NCBI RefSeq assembly: GCF_021173675.1
Contig: NZ_JAIHON010000024.1
Coordinates: 1 to 64,000 of the forward strand
Length of the DNA: 64,000 bases
Direction of reading: 5' to 3'
Origin: Streptomyces lincolnensis
GTDB lineage: Bacteria; Actinomycetota; Actinomycetes; Streptomycetales; Streptomycetaceae
Part shown: positions 8,031 to 16,589 of the stretch, piece after piece
Position numbering within the stretch: the first letter of the stretch is position 1
Layout of the letters: every line of letters begins with the position of its first letter
Notes under the pieces: model-generated
The model's database searches: none
What the model saw: only the letters and a program-made list of their open reading frames with translations
What the model was told of the DNA's origin: nothing
Translations under genes and position numbers: made by a program

Positions 8031-9533
8031 TCACGGACCGCTCAGCGCGTCGGGGCCCAGCACGTCGGGCCGACCGGATGCGGCCGGGCCCGACAGGAGG
8101 TGGCGGACGACGGCACCGGCCACGACCCCCACCGGAGTGGCGCCGGCGGCCCCTGCGGGACCATTGGTCATCTCGGTCCACATCCGGGGCGGACGCGCCA
8201 CCACGACCCGCAGTCCGGGGCGGTGCCGGGCCAGATGGCCGGCCAGCCCCTCGATCGCCGCCTTGGCCGCGGCATAGTGCGGCCACGCGGCCGGTGGTTC
8301 GAGCACCGCGGACGACGACACGAAGACCACGAACGCCCGCTCGGCCAGCAGCTCGTGTGCCGCCGCGAGGGGCGCGAGCACCAGACGCGCCGCGTCCGCG
8401 ACGTGGTCCACACACTCCGGCACGGTCGCCGCCGCGACCGGCAGGCTGAGGATGCGCGGCGCGGCGGCGAGGACCAGGCCGTCGAGAGCGACGCCGGAGA
8501 ACGCTGTGGTGAGGGCCTCGGGATCGCGTGCGTCGCAGGTCAGCGGTTCGATCGGCAGCCGCTCGGCCGACGCCTCGCGCGTCAGGGCGGTCGCCGGTGT
8601 GCTCGACACGGCCAGCACTCGGGCACCCTGGCCGGCCAGGCTGCAGCTGAGCGCCGCACCGAGGCCGCGGCCACCGCCGATCACCGCGACCGTCCGCCCC
8701 GCCAGCGCGTTCGAGCGGGGCAGCGTCCCGAGGGTCTCCACCAGGGTGGGGGCGGCGACCTGACGACGCAACAGACTCACCAGGGTCAGCGTCGCCGACG
8801 CAGCGCCGTCCAGCTCCGCGTGCACCGTCACCATGCCGGTACGCCGGTGCACCAGCGGCGGCTCCGCCCGGCACGACCACACCTCGGCGGGGCGCTCCCG
8901 TGCGCCCGTGAGCCGCAGCCGGATCCCCACCAGCAGCCCGTCCCGGCCGGGCGTGCGCATACCGGTGTGGAAGCTGGCCCAGGCCAGCGGCCCGGTGAGC
9001 GCGTCGGGCACCCCGGCGGCCGCCCCGCGGGAAAGGAGCTCTGCCAGGGCGGCCGAGTCCACGCGGTAGGCGTACGACTCGTCGACGAGGCCGGCCAGCT
9101 CCGCGAGGCCCAGTACCCGGGGACCGCCGCCGTCCGGCAGGGGTGGCGGGCCGGGCCGGTCAGCACCGGCCCCGCGGGCGGCGGGTGCGGCGGGTGCGGT
9201 GTCCGCGGCACGGTCGGCAAGGGTCCAGCGGGCCGTCAGCACGCGCAGTTCGCCGAGCCGGACTTCGACACCCCGCGGGCTCCGCCGTACCCGGTAGGTC
9301 AGACCGGGCAGCACCGGCTGGTCGAAGTCCACGCTCAGCTCGACGACACGTGCGAGCTCCTCCCGGTCCGCGGCGAGGCCGAGAGCCACGATCGTCGCGA
9401 GCGCCCCGTGGGCCACGGGGCGCCCGTAGGCCGACCGCAGGGCGAACTCGCGGTCGAGGTGCAGGGGATTGCGGTCGCCGGACGCGGCGCCGAAGTCGAC
9501 GACGTCACCGACCGAGACGCGCAAGCCGGTCAC
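8031..9533 (-). CDS. MaoC-like dehydratase / SDR reductase fusion
   Basis: A 500-residue two-domain protein. The first ~110 residues form a MaoC-type hot-dog hydratase domain with SGDRNPLHLD and GRPVAHGALA, including the catalytic Asp/His pair. The C-terminal half is a short-chain dehydrogenase with IGGGRGLGAALS for cofactor binding and the catalytic YAAAK. Such a pair would reduce and dehydrate (or hydrate) an acyl chain held on an ACP. Its GTG start overlaps the stop of the FkbH-associated ACP gene, so its substrate is probably the C3 unit on that ACP. The linker (about residues 105-260) is not recognised. Confidence 0.85.
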   Translation of the reverse strand: MTGLRVSVGDVVDFGAASGDRNPLHLDREFALRSAYGRPVAHGALATIVALGLAADREELARVVELSVDFDQPVLPGLTYRVRRSPRGVEVRLGELRVLTARWTLADRAADTAPAAPAARGAGADRPGPPPLPDGGGPRVLGLAELAGLVDESYAYRVDSAALAELLSRGAAAGVPDALTGPLAWASFHTGMRTPGRDGLLVGIRLRLTGARERPAEVWSCRAEPPLVHRRTGMVTVHAELDGAASATLTLVSLLRRQVAAPTLVETLGTLPRSNALAGRTVAVIGGGRGLGAALSCSLAGQGARVLAVSSTPATALTREASAERLPIEPLTCDARDPEALTTAFSGVALDGLVLAAAPRILSLPVAAATVPECVDHVADAARLVLAPLAAAHELLAERAFVVFVSSSAVLEPPAAWPHYAAAKAAIEGLAGHLARHRPGLRVVVARPPRMWTEMTNGPAGAAGATPVGVVAGAVVRHLLSGPAASGRPDVLGPDALSGP

Positions 9534-9781
9534 GCGGTCCCGCCACCGGTGCCCGCCGCCGCGGCCAGCTCGCCCAGCGACGGCCCGACAGCGAGGAAAC
9601 GCTCCGGAAGTTCGCAGCCCAACTGCTGCTCGATGGCGTGCACGAGACGCACATGGGCCAGAGACGTCCACTCACCGACGTCCTGGGGCAGGGTGTCGAG
9701 CCCCCGTGGCGCGGTGTCTCCGGTCACGTCCTTGAACGCCGCGAGGACGGCCTCGGCCGCCGTCGTTCCGTCAACCGGCAT
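9530..9781 (-). CDS. FkbJ-type acyl carrier protein
   Basis: An 83-residue carrier protein. The phosphopantetheine attachment region reads EWTSLAHVRLVHAIEQQLG, so Ser40 is preceded by Thr39 where most ACPs have Asp (DSL). The WxSLxHVRLV pattern is typical of carriers that accept glyceryl units from FkbH-type enzymes. The ATG at 9781 lies inside the end of the fkbH gene (11-base overlap) and its stop overlaps the MaoC-SDR start, so the three are translationally coupled. This supports a dedicated C3-acyl carrier distinct from the polyketide ACP at 18534. Confidence 0.88.
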   Translation of the reverse strand: MPVDGTTAAEAVLAAFKDVTGDTAPRGLDTLPQDVGEWTSLAHVRLVHAIEQQLGCELPERFLAVGPSLGELAAAAGTGGGTA

Positions 9782-11561
9782 CGACCGTCTCCTTGAGGTA
9801 AGGGCTCGCGGCCGGCGCGCCGTTCGCGAGGTCGTGGACGAACACACGCGTCCCGTCGGGGTTCTCGTCGCGCAGTCGGAAGCCCAGGTCGAGGTAGGCG
9901 TCGCGGACGAGCGCGTTGCGATCGGTGGGGACGTACCGTCCGACCAGCCGGCGGGCCCCGCGGGCGACCGCCCACCGCCCCACCGCCGCCACCAGGGCGC
10001 GCTCCGCGGTACGGCCGATGACCCGGCAGCTCAGCAGCAGGGTGTCGATCTCGACCTCCACCCCGGTCGCCACCGCCACCACCAGGCCGACGTCGCCGTG
10101 GTCGGCGAACCTGTCGGCCAGCCGGAGACGCGCGGCGAACGTGTCCGTGCGCGCGATCACGGCGGCCAGCTCGGCCTGGGTGCGCCTGCGGGTGGTGAGG
10201 TTGAACTGGTTTGTCTTGCCCACCAGTTCCGAGGCCCGGGGCAGAGCGGCGGCGTCGACAGGCCCGAGGGTTGCCGTCATCTCCAGCCCGCGCAGGTAGT
10301 CGCCGAGGTCGTGATGCTGTGCGGCCAGGGCCTCGGCCTGTGCCAGCGCCGCGTACGACCGGCTCCGGCCCGCGTCCGCCGTCCCGGTGCCCGCGGCGAG
10401 GCCGGGTACCGCCGCCAGCGCGGCCGCGTACTCCGACGGAGCGGTCGGCAGATCGACCACGGCGACGTCCGGCAGGGCCGCCGCCACCTCCGCGCGCTCG
10501 GCCGGATTGTCGTCCACGAAGACCAGCGCGTCGGGAGCGAGCCGCAGGGTGCGGGCGAGCCCGGCCAGCTGCCGGGACTTCGGTTCCCAGCCCGCGGAGA
10601 CGGCCGCGAAGTCCTCCCGGCGCAGGATCATGCCGGGCACCTCGGCGAGTGCCCGCTCGGCGAGCTCGGGGTCGTTCTTGCTGCACACGGCGAGGACCAC
10701 GCCGCGCGAGGCGAGCCCGGCCAGATACCGCTGGAAGTCCGCGTACGCCTCGCCGACAGGTCCGCTGCCGAGCTGGAGGCCGTCCAGCCCGTCCTGGCCC
10801 ACGACACCACCCCACAGCGTGTCGTCGAGGTCCACCACCACACACCGTCGGGTCAGGCCGAGGTCGACGGCGATCGCGTCCACGACGGCCGCGGCCAGCC
10901 ACGGCGTCGCATCGAGCGCGCACGGCTGGCGCAGCCGGTACCAGTAGCGGGCGTCGCTCCAGCGCGCCAGTCCGTACTCGGCGGCGATCCGCTCGACGTC
11001 CACGAACCGCACACGCCCCGCGGCCTGTTCGGACAGCCGCTGGTTGACCCCGCGGACGAGCGCCGACACCGAGCCGGGCGACCGCCAGGCCGCGGCCCCC
11101 GACGGATCCACCGCCGGCGGTGCGAAGCCGAGCTGGACCGCCTGGGCACCGGTCTCGGCGGCTGCGTCCCACAACCGTGTCCACCGGGCCACCGCCTCGT
11201 CGGAGAGCCGCTTCGCTGTCGCGGCGTCACCCGGCCGGAAGTCCGCGGGCACCAGGTCGGTCGCGGTGCCGGCCAGCACCACGTAGTCCGGCGGATCGTC
11301 CCGCAGCGGCGAGCGCGCGTCGAGAAGCGCCTGCTCGACCTGTCCGAAGGGCACCGCCGGGGTCCGGATCTGCAGCCGGTGCGCGAGAGCCGCCACCGGA
11401 AGCAGCTCGGTGAGGAAGTCGCCGGTGAAGGTCGCGAGCAGCGCGACGCGGACCCTGCGTCGCACCATCGGATCGGAGTCCGTGCCGATCGCGCGGGCCA
11501 CGGCCTGCCAGTGCCGGTACCCGTCGGCCGGACGGGGTGCCGCGGGCCGTTCGTGGTCCAT
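9771..11561 (-). CDS. fkbH: FkbH-like HAD enzyme loading glyceryl onto ACP
   Basis: A 596-residue member of the FkbH/HAD-IIIC family. In studied pathways (methoxymalonyl-ACP, tetronates) these enzymes take 1,3-bisphosphoglycerate, dephosphorylate it and place a glyceryl group on an ACP. The HAD motif VVVDLDDTLWGG carries Asp244, Asp246 and Thr248; CSKNDP and VFVDDNPAER follow, and the C-terminal ~250 residues form the acetyltransferase-like domain. The ATG at 11561 is chosen because AGGGGG lies six bases upstream. It sits between the BtrH-like and ACP genes. No FkbD/FkbI-type dehydrogenase pair is seen nearby, so the glyceryl group is probably not turned into methoxymalonyl. Confidence 0.92.
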   Translation of the reverse strand: MDHERPAAPRPADGYRHWQAVARAIGTDSDPMVRRRVRVALLATFTGDFLTELLPVAALAHRLQIRTPAVPFGQVEQALLDARSPLRDDPPDYVVLAGTATDLVPADFRPGDAATAKRLSDEAVARWTRLWDAAAETGAQAVQLGFAPPAVDPSGAAAWRSPGSVSALVRGVNQRLSEQAAGRVRFVDVERIAAEYGLARWSDARYWYRLRQPCALDATPWLAAAVVDAIAVDLGLTRRCVVVDLDDTLWGGVVGQDGLDGLQLGSGPVGEAYADFQRYLAGLASRGVVLAVCSKNDPELAERALAEVPGMILRREDFAAVSAGWEPKSRQLAGLARTLRLAPDALVFVDDNPAERAEVAAALPDVAVVDLPTAPSEYAAALAAVPGLAAGTGTADAGRSRSYAALAQAEALAAQHHDLGDYLRGLEMTATLGPVDAAALPRASELVGKTNQFNLTTRRRTQAELAAVIARTDTFAARLRLADRFADHGDVGLVVAVATGVEVEIDTLLLSCRVIGRTAERALVAAVGRWAVARGARRLVGRYVPTDRNALVRDAYLDLGFRLRDENPDGTRVFVHDLANGAPAASPYLKETVDAG

Positions 11562-11572
11562 CGTGATCCCCC

Positions 11573-12559
11573 TCATCGCAGTGGTGACCGGTCGGCCGCC
11601 AGGTGGCGGCCTTCGAACGGGGCGAGTTCGGTGAGCACACCGACCAGCCGGGTGGTGTCGGTGGCCAGGCCGGCCGCTTCGCGCAGCCGCAGACGGGCCA
11701 GCAGTGGTGGCACACGGCGCCACCACGCGGTCGCCGCCCGCCAGTGCCGCAGCGCCTCCTCGTCGAGGAGCCCGGGGTCCGCCTCCGCCGCGGCGAGCAG
11801 CAGTTCGCGCTGCCGCAGTGCCTGCCACAGGTCATCGGCCTGCCGGAGGTCGCGCACGGCACCGGGCCGGAACCGCGCCGCCACGGCCAGTACCGCGTCC
11901 GCCCCGGTGAGCCGCGTTGGGTCAGGGACTGCCGCGGCCTGCTCCCCGGGGCCGTCGCGCACCGCCAGCCACCGGTACCGCGCGCCCAGCGCGAGGTCAC
12001 CTCCGCCGGCCACGCTGCGCTCACGCAGGCGGTGCACCGGGTCGGTGCCGGGCAGCGCGCGGGCCCATTGGGCGAACTGCGCGGGTGCCACCTCGATCCG
12101 CCGCGGCCGCTGCGGCCCCGCCTCGGTGATCAGCGACAGCGGGTCCTCGACGGCGTCGCCGTGCCCGTCGCGCACCACCGTGATCCAGTGCGGGGCGTGC
12201 CGGCGGCGGTATCCGCGGTGCCACGGCTGGTGGTAGGTGTCGCCGCAGACGACCAGGGCGCCGTGCGCGGCGAGTTCGGCCTGCTGGGCCTCGTACACCT
12301 GCCGCCAGTCGTCGCCGTGCCTGACCACGAGGCCCAGCACCTCAAGAGGCGGCCGGGGGTGGTGGTCGTAGCGCAGCAGCCCCTCGTCCGCCTCCCGCAC
12401 GGCCAGGGTGGGGCCACCCGCCAGCAACGGGCGCCACCACGCGGTCGTGCGTACGGCCAGCCAGGTGGCCAGCGCCGCCGTGTAGCAGTTGAACACCTCG
12501 GACCACGACGCCAGCCGCGGCTCCCGCACGTCCCGGACGGTCTCCACGGCCTCAGGCAC
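11573..12559 (-). CDS. BtrH-like acyl-ACP acyltransferase
   Basis: A 328-residue protein that resembles the N-terminal domain family of BtrH, the enzyme that moves an acyl chain from the carrier protein BtrI to an aminoglycoside in butirosin synthesis. The region NCYTAALATWLA near the N-terminus offers Cys25 as a possible nucleophile, and CGDTYHQPWH near residue 110 fits the papain-like core of that family. Its GTG overlaps the O-methyltransferase stop by eight bases, and the fkbH gene follows. The simplest reading is that it transfers the FkbH-derived acyl group from its ACP to the polyketide. The family assignment is from motif resemblance only. Confidence 0.65.
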   Translation of the reverse strand: MPEAVETVRDVREPRLASWSEVFNCYTAALATWLAVRTTAWWRPLLAGGPTLAVREADEGLLRYDHHPRPPLEVLGLVVRHGDDWRQVYEAQQAELAAHGALVVCGDTYHQPWHRGYRRRHAPHWITVVRDGHGDAVEDPLSLITEAGPQRPRRIEVAPAQFAQWARALPGTDPVHRLRERSVAGGGDLALGARYRWLAVRDGPGEQAAAVPDPTRLTGADAVLAVAARFRPGAVRDLRQADDLWQALRQRELLLAAAEADPGLLDEEALRHWRAATAWWRRVPPLLARLRLREAAGLATDTTRLVGVLTELAPFEGRHLAADRSPLR

Positions 12560-13571
12560 CGGAGCGGTCCTGGGGGCGGAACTCCATCAGCGCGAAACCG
12601 CCGGACAGGTTCGTGGTCGACACGAGCGCCAGACCGCTTTCGGCCGCGAGCGCGGAGTACTGCGCGAGGTCCCGTTCGCGGCCCCCGACCGTCGTGAGCA
12701 TCCGCAGATCCAGCATCGTGAGCAGACGCTCGTCGCCGCCGGCGGCGACCAGACGGTCCGCGACGAGCACTCGGGCATCCGGCTCGGCCGCCTGTGCGCA
12801 CCGGCGCAGGATGCGCACGACGTCGGCGTCGGCCCAGTCGTGCAGGATGTTGGCCACCAGGTACACCCGCGACCCGGTGGGCAGCGGCTCGAAGAAGCTG
12901 CCCGCCACCAGCCGGCACCGGTCGAGCACGCCGGCGTCGCCGAGATGCTGTTCGGCGCCCTTCACGGTCTGGGCCACGTCGAGGAGAGTGGCGCTGACCT
13001 CGCGATGGTGCCCCAGGATCCTGGCCAGCAGCCGGCCGCTGCCACCGCCGACGTCCGTCACGCTGCCCGCCGCTGCCCAGTCGTACGCGGTGACGAGCTC
13101 GTCGAACCAGAAGTCGTGCAGCGCCATCAGGTCGTCGAACGACGGCGTCGTCTCGGGATGTGCCGCGATGTGCTCCCAGAAGGGCGCGCCGTGAACGAAC
13201 TCGTAGGCGGGGCGGCCGGTGCGCACCGTGTACAGCAGCTCGCCGAACGCCCGGTCCATCCGTCCGCCCATGCCGTCGGCGTCCAGGAACATCCGCATGC
13301 CCGACGGATGGCCGTCCTGGAGCGGCCGGCTGAGTTCGGTGAGCTCGTAGGAGCCGTCGCCGGTCTCCACGAACACGCCGCGGACCGAGAGGTAGCGCAG
13401 TACGCGGCCGAGCGCGTCGGCGTCCACGCCGGCCCACTCGGCCAGCTGCCCGGCCGTCGCCGGGCCCTGCGCCAGGCGGTCGGCCAGCCGCAGCGTCGCC
13501 GCGACGCGCAGCGCCCAGGGAGTGATGGTGTCGGCCAGCTGGGAGAGCGTCGTCCGGTTTCCGTCCGGCAT
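12552..13571 (-). CDS. SAM-dependent O-methyltransferase (AdoMet_MT2 type)
   Basis: A 339-residue polyketide O-methyltransferase. It has an N-terminal dimerisation/winged-helix part (GQLAEWAGVDADALGRVLRY), then the SAM site VTDVGGGSGRLLARIL and NILHDWADADVVRILRRC, as in TcmN, TcmO and DnrK relatives. It opens the minus-strand operon that continues with the BtrH-like, fkbH, ACP and MaoC-SDR genes. A SARP-type direct repeat is placed 74 bp upstream. Together with the methyltransferases at 15445 and in the fusion at 17063, the cluster can make up to three O-methylations, as in tetracenomycin and elloramycin assembly. Confidence 0.92.
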   Translation of the reverse strand: MPDGNRTTLSQLADTITPWALRVAATLRLADRLAQGPATAGQLAEWAGVDADALGRVLRYLSVRGVFVETGDGSYELTELSRPLQDGHPSGMRMFLDADGMGGRMDRAFGELLYTVRTGRPAYEFVHGAPFWEHIAAHPETTPSFDDLMALHDFWFDELVTAYDWAAAGSVTDVGGGSGRLLARILGHHREVSATLLDVAQTVKGAEQHLGDAGVLDRCRLVAGSFFEPLPTGSRVYLVANILHDWADADVVRILRRCAQAAEPDARVLVADRLVAAGGDERLLTMLDLRMLTTVGGRERDLAQYSALAAESGLALVSTTNLSGGFALMEFRPQDRSGA

Positions 13572-13644
13572 GGATGACTCCTCGGAATGGCTGCCGGGCC
13601 GCAGGTCGCGACCGCGTCCTGCGCCCCACCCTGATCGGTGCCGC

Positions 13645-13660
13645 TCAAGCCGTCCTCAAG
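13645..13660 (-). promoter_or_regulatory. SARP-type direct repeat toward the O-methyltransferase operon
   Basis: On the minus strand TTGAG occurs twice with an exact 11-bp period (13660-13656 and 13649-13645), reading toward the gene that starts at 13571. Confidence 0.5.
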
Positions 13661-13706
13661 CGGGCTTAGAGCACCGGGTCCGCCGGACGGGACGGCCTAA
13701 CCGGCG

Positions 13707-13722
13707 TTGAGCCCACCTTGAC
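13707..13722 (+). promoter_or_regulatory. SARP-type direct repeat toward the monooxygenase operon
   Basis: TTGAG at 13707-13711 and TTGAC at 13718-13722 have an 11-bp period and read toward the gene at 13770. This is the mirror arrangement of the repeat at 13645-13660 in the same divergent spacer. Confidence 0.5.
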
Positions 13723-13769
13723 GACGGGCTGACAGCGTGGCCGCAGTGACAGACCATCGAGGAGGTCGG

Positions 13770-15437
13770 ATGAGTGAGGGCGAAGTACCCGTAGTGATCA
13801 TCGGGGGTGGCCCGGTCGGGTTGGCCTCGGCACTGTTCCTGCGCCGGCTCGGCGTCGACTGCGTGCTGCTGGAGCGCCGCCCGACGACATCCCCGCTCAC
13901 CCGGGCGACCGGTGTGCACGCGCGCAGCATGGAGCTGTTCCGTAACGCGGGCGTCGAGCAGCCGATCCGGGACGCGGGCCTCGCGCTCGTCCCCCCGGAC
14001 CAGGCGGCGGAACCCGCCGCGCGCCGGCGCACGATGCCGCGGATCGCTCTGCGGACCCGCAGCCTCGACGAACTCGGCGAGGCGCAGATCGTGGAGATGG
14101 GTGAGCAGTTCGCCCACGACCTGAGCCCGGCGGCACCGGTCTGGTGCGGGCAGGATCTGCTCGAACCGGTCCTGCTCGACGGCGCGCGCCGCGACGGCGC
14201 GGACATCAGGTTCGGCCACGAGGCGCTCGCGGTCGAACAGGACCCGCGCGGCGTGACCGTGACCGTGGCCGACAAACAGGCCGACACGACGTACCGGATG
14301 CGGGCCCAGTACGTGATCGCCGCCGACGGCGTCTACAGCCCGGTCCGCGAGCGGCTCGGTGTCGGCCGGTCGGGCCACGGCCTCCAGCAACGCATGATCA
14401 GCATGGTGTTCCGGGCCGATCTCAGCCAGGTGGTGGGCGACCGCCGGTTCATGCTCACGTTCGTCGGCAACGAACGGTTCCGCGGGGTGGTGGTGTGCCT
14501 CGACGGGCAGGACCGCTGGATGGTGTGGACCGGCTACCCGCCGGACGGTGACGTGGACCCCGCGGACTTCGACCAGGAGACCTGTCTGGGCCTGGTCCGG
14601 GCCGCGATCGGCCGCCCCGACCACCCGGTCGAACTGGAAGGGACGTTCGTGTGGGAGTCGACGCATCTGATCGCCGACTCCTTCAGGACCGGCAGGATCT
14701 TCCTCGCCGGCGACGCCGCGCACACCCATCCGCCGCACGGCAGCTTCGGCGCGAACGCGGGCGTCCAGGACGCGCACAACCTGGCGTGGAAGCTCGCGGC
14801 CAGGCTCCGGGGACAGGCGGGCGACGGTCTGCTCGACACCTACGAGGCCGAGCGCCGGCCGGTGGGCGCCGCCACCGCCGACCAGGCGCTGCTGAGGGAG
14901 CGGCACCGGGCGACCGCGCACCGTCAGCCGGGCTTCCGCGACTTCCCCGTCGTCATCCTGGGCTACCGGTACGCCTCACGCGCCGTGCTCGGCGCCGAGT
15001 TCGGCGACGAGGGACCGCTGCCGGAGAAGCTCCGGCTGGCGGGGGAGCCCGGTACCCGCGTCCCGCACGTCTGGCTCAGCGACGGCGGGGACCGCGTCTC
15101 GACCGTCGATCTGTGCACCGACGACTTCGTGCTGCTCTCGGCCGGCGGGTCCGGAGTCTGGCCGGCCGCGGCCGAGCGGGTCTCGCGGGCGTCCGGCGTC
15201 ACCGTCCGCGCCTACCGGGTGGGCGAGGGCGCGGACCTGACCGTCGCCGCTGATCCGGCGGGCGTCATGGGCGATCTGCTGGCATCGGGTGCGGCCTTGG
15301 TCCGGCCCGACGGGTTCGTCGCGTGGCACGCCGAGGCGTCCGAGGACGCCGAGCGCTCCCTGGCACGCGTGCTCGCCACGATCCTGGACCGCCCCGAGAA
15401 CGAACTGCTGCCCCTTCCCACCGACGGAAACAGGTGA
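13770..15437 (+). CDS. TcmG-like FAD-dependent aromatic hydroxylase
   Basis: A 555-residue class A flavin monooxygenase of the PheA/TfdB family. It shows the FAD motif IIGGGPVGLASALFLRRLG near the N-terminus, a central DGVYSPVRERLG and the second FAD motif IFLAGDAAHTHPPHGSFGAN, followed by a thioredoxin-like C-terminal domain. Length and arrangement resemble TcmG/ElmG, which hydroxylate the tetracenomycin A-ring, so late hydroxylation of a tetracyclic polyketide is the likely role. AGGAGG four bases before the ATG at 13770 fixes the start. It is cotranscribed with the O-methyltransferase at 15445. Confidence 0.92.
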   Translation: MSEGEVPVVIIGGGPVGLASALFLRRLGVDCVLLERRPTTSPLTRATGVHARSMELFRNAGVEQPIRDAGLALVPPDQAAEPAARRRTMPRIALRTRSLDELGEAQIVEMGEQFAHDLSPAAPVWCGQDLLEPVLLDGARRDGADIRFGHEALAVEQDPRGVTVTVADKQADTTYRMRAQYVIAADGVYSPVRERLGVGRSGHGLQQRMISMVFRADLSQVVGDRRFMLTFVGNERFRGVVVCLDGQDRWMVWTGYPPDGDVDPADFDQETCLGLVRAAIGRPDHPVELEGTFVWESTHLIADSFRTGRIFLAGDAAHTHPPHGSFGANAGVQDAHNLAWKLAARLRGQAGDGLLDTYEAERRPVGAATADQALLRERHRATAHRQPGFRDFPVVILGYRYASRAVLGAEFGDEGPLPEKLRLAGEPGTRVPHVWLSDGGDRVSTVDLCTDDFVLLSAGGSGVWPAAAERVSRASGVTVRAYRVGEGADLTVAADPAGVMGDLLASGAALVRPDGFVAWHAEASEDAERSLARVLATILDRPENELLPLPTDGNR

Positions 15438-15444
15438 TGTGACG

Positions 15445-16518
15445 ATGACGGGTAAGCCGGAGATCGGGCCCCTGCCGCTCGTGGAGACACCCGGCACGAC
15501 CGTGTTCGGTGCCGCGGCCGACGTGCGGCGCCTCACTCAGGCCATGTGGTCCAGCGCGATCATCCAGGCGGCGGCCCAGCTGGGGCTGGCGGATCTGATC
15601 GGCGACGATCCCGTCGGCACGGCCGAACTCGCCGGCAAGTGCGGTGCCGACCCAGGGGCGCTGCGCCGGCTCATGCGTGCGCTCGCCGCCCACGGGATCT
15701 TCCACCGCACCGCCGACGGACGGTATGAGCACACGGCCTTCTCCCGGTCGCTCGTGACGACGGTCCCCGGTTCGGTGTCGAACATCGCCATGCTCGCCGG
15801 ATCCGGGTGGAACTGGACCATGTGGGCACGGCTGGCCGACGCGGTGCGCAGCGGAGAGTCACTGTTTCCCGCCCACTACGGCAGGACGCTCTACGAGTAC
15901 TTCGCCGAGGTCGAGCCGGGCGAGGGCGAGGTGTTCAACCGGGCCATGTCGGAGTCGTCCCGCTGGACGAGCGGGCCGGTGGCCGACGCCCTCGACCTCA
16001 CGGGCGTGTCGGTCGTGGCGGACGTCGCCGGGGGCCAGGGGAGCCTGCTGCGGACGCTGCTCGAACGCAACCCGGACCTGTCGGGCGTCCTGCTCGACTC
16101 GCCCGAGGTACTGCGGCAGGCGGACCCCGCGCTGCGGGAGGGCCCGCTCGCGGCCCGGTGCCGACTGGTGCCCACCGACATCCGCCAGGCCGTCCCGGCG
16201 GAGGCGGACGTCTATCTGCTGCGGCAGGTCACGCACATCTGGGAAAACGACGTCTGCGTGAGCGTTCTGCGCAACTGTGCGCACTCCGCGCGCCCCGGGG
16301 CCCGCGTCGTGCTGGTGGACCACCTCATCGAGGAGGGACCGGAGCCGAACTCCACCTTCAGCACCCTGCTCGACCTGCTGATGATGCTGGTCGGCACCGG
16401 CGGTGAGCGCACCGAGTCCGAGTTCGCGGAGCTCTTCGCACGGGCCGGGCTCCGCTACGACGGTGTGGTGCGCATCCCCTCCCCGCTGACGCTCGTCACC
16501 GCCTCCGTGCCGAGCTGA
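15445..16518 (+). CDS. TcmO-like polyketide O-methyltransferase
   Basis: A 357-residue SAM-dependent methyltransferase with an N-terminal dimerisation/winged-helix region (GTAELAGKCGADPGALRRLM), the SAM motif VVADVAGGQGSLLRTLLERN, and QVTHIWENDVCVSVLRNC in place of the more usual HDW. It begins seven bases after the flavin monooxygenase stop, with GTG at 15439 and ATG at 15445 in the same frame. The pairing of hydroxylase and methyltransferase fits methylation of a newly added hydroxyl group. A shared bidirectional hairpin ends this operon and the convergent one. Confidence 0.9.
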   Translation: MTGKPEIGPLPLVETPGTTVFGAAADVRRLTQAMWSSAIIQAAAQLGLADLIGDDPVGTAELAGKCGADPGALRRLMRALAAHGIFHRTADGRYEHTAFSRSLVTTVPGSVSNIAMLAGSGWNWTMWARLADAVRSGESLFPAHYGRTLYEYFAEVEPGEGEVFNRAMSESSRWTSGPVADALDLTGVSVVADVAGGQGSLLRTLLERNPDLSGVLLDSPEVLRQADPALREGPLAARCRLVPTDIRQAVPAEADVYLLRQVTHIWENDVCVSVLRNCAHSARPGARVVLVDHLIEEGPEPNSTFSTLLDLLMMLVGTGGERTESEFAELFARAGLRYDGVVRIPSPLTLVTASVPS

Positions 16519-16541
16519 GCGCGGCGTATCGCACACGGGTC

Positions 16542-16570
16542 GGGCCGGGACACGGACTGTGTCCCGGCCC
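16542..16570. terminator. Bidirectional hairpin terminator
   Basis: A perfect 12-bp stem (GGGCCGGGACAC at 16542-16553, complement at 16559-16570) with a 5-base loop stands between convergent genes ending at 16518 and 16590. Confidence 0.85.
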
Positions 16571-16589
16571 GGCCCCTGTGCACCGCGGC

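Noticed and set aside
7746..12236. Very long plus-strand open frame (about 1,500 codons)
   Set aside because: It is antisense to the exporter, MaoC-SDR, ACP, fkbH and BtrH-like genes. Its translation is Arg/Gly/His-rich without domains. Such frames are usual in DNA above 70% GC.
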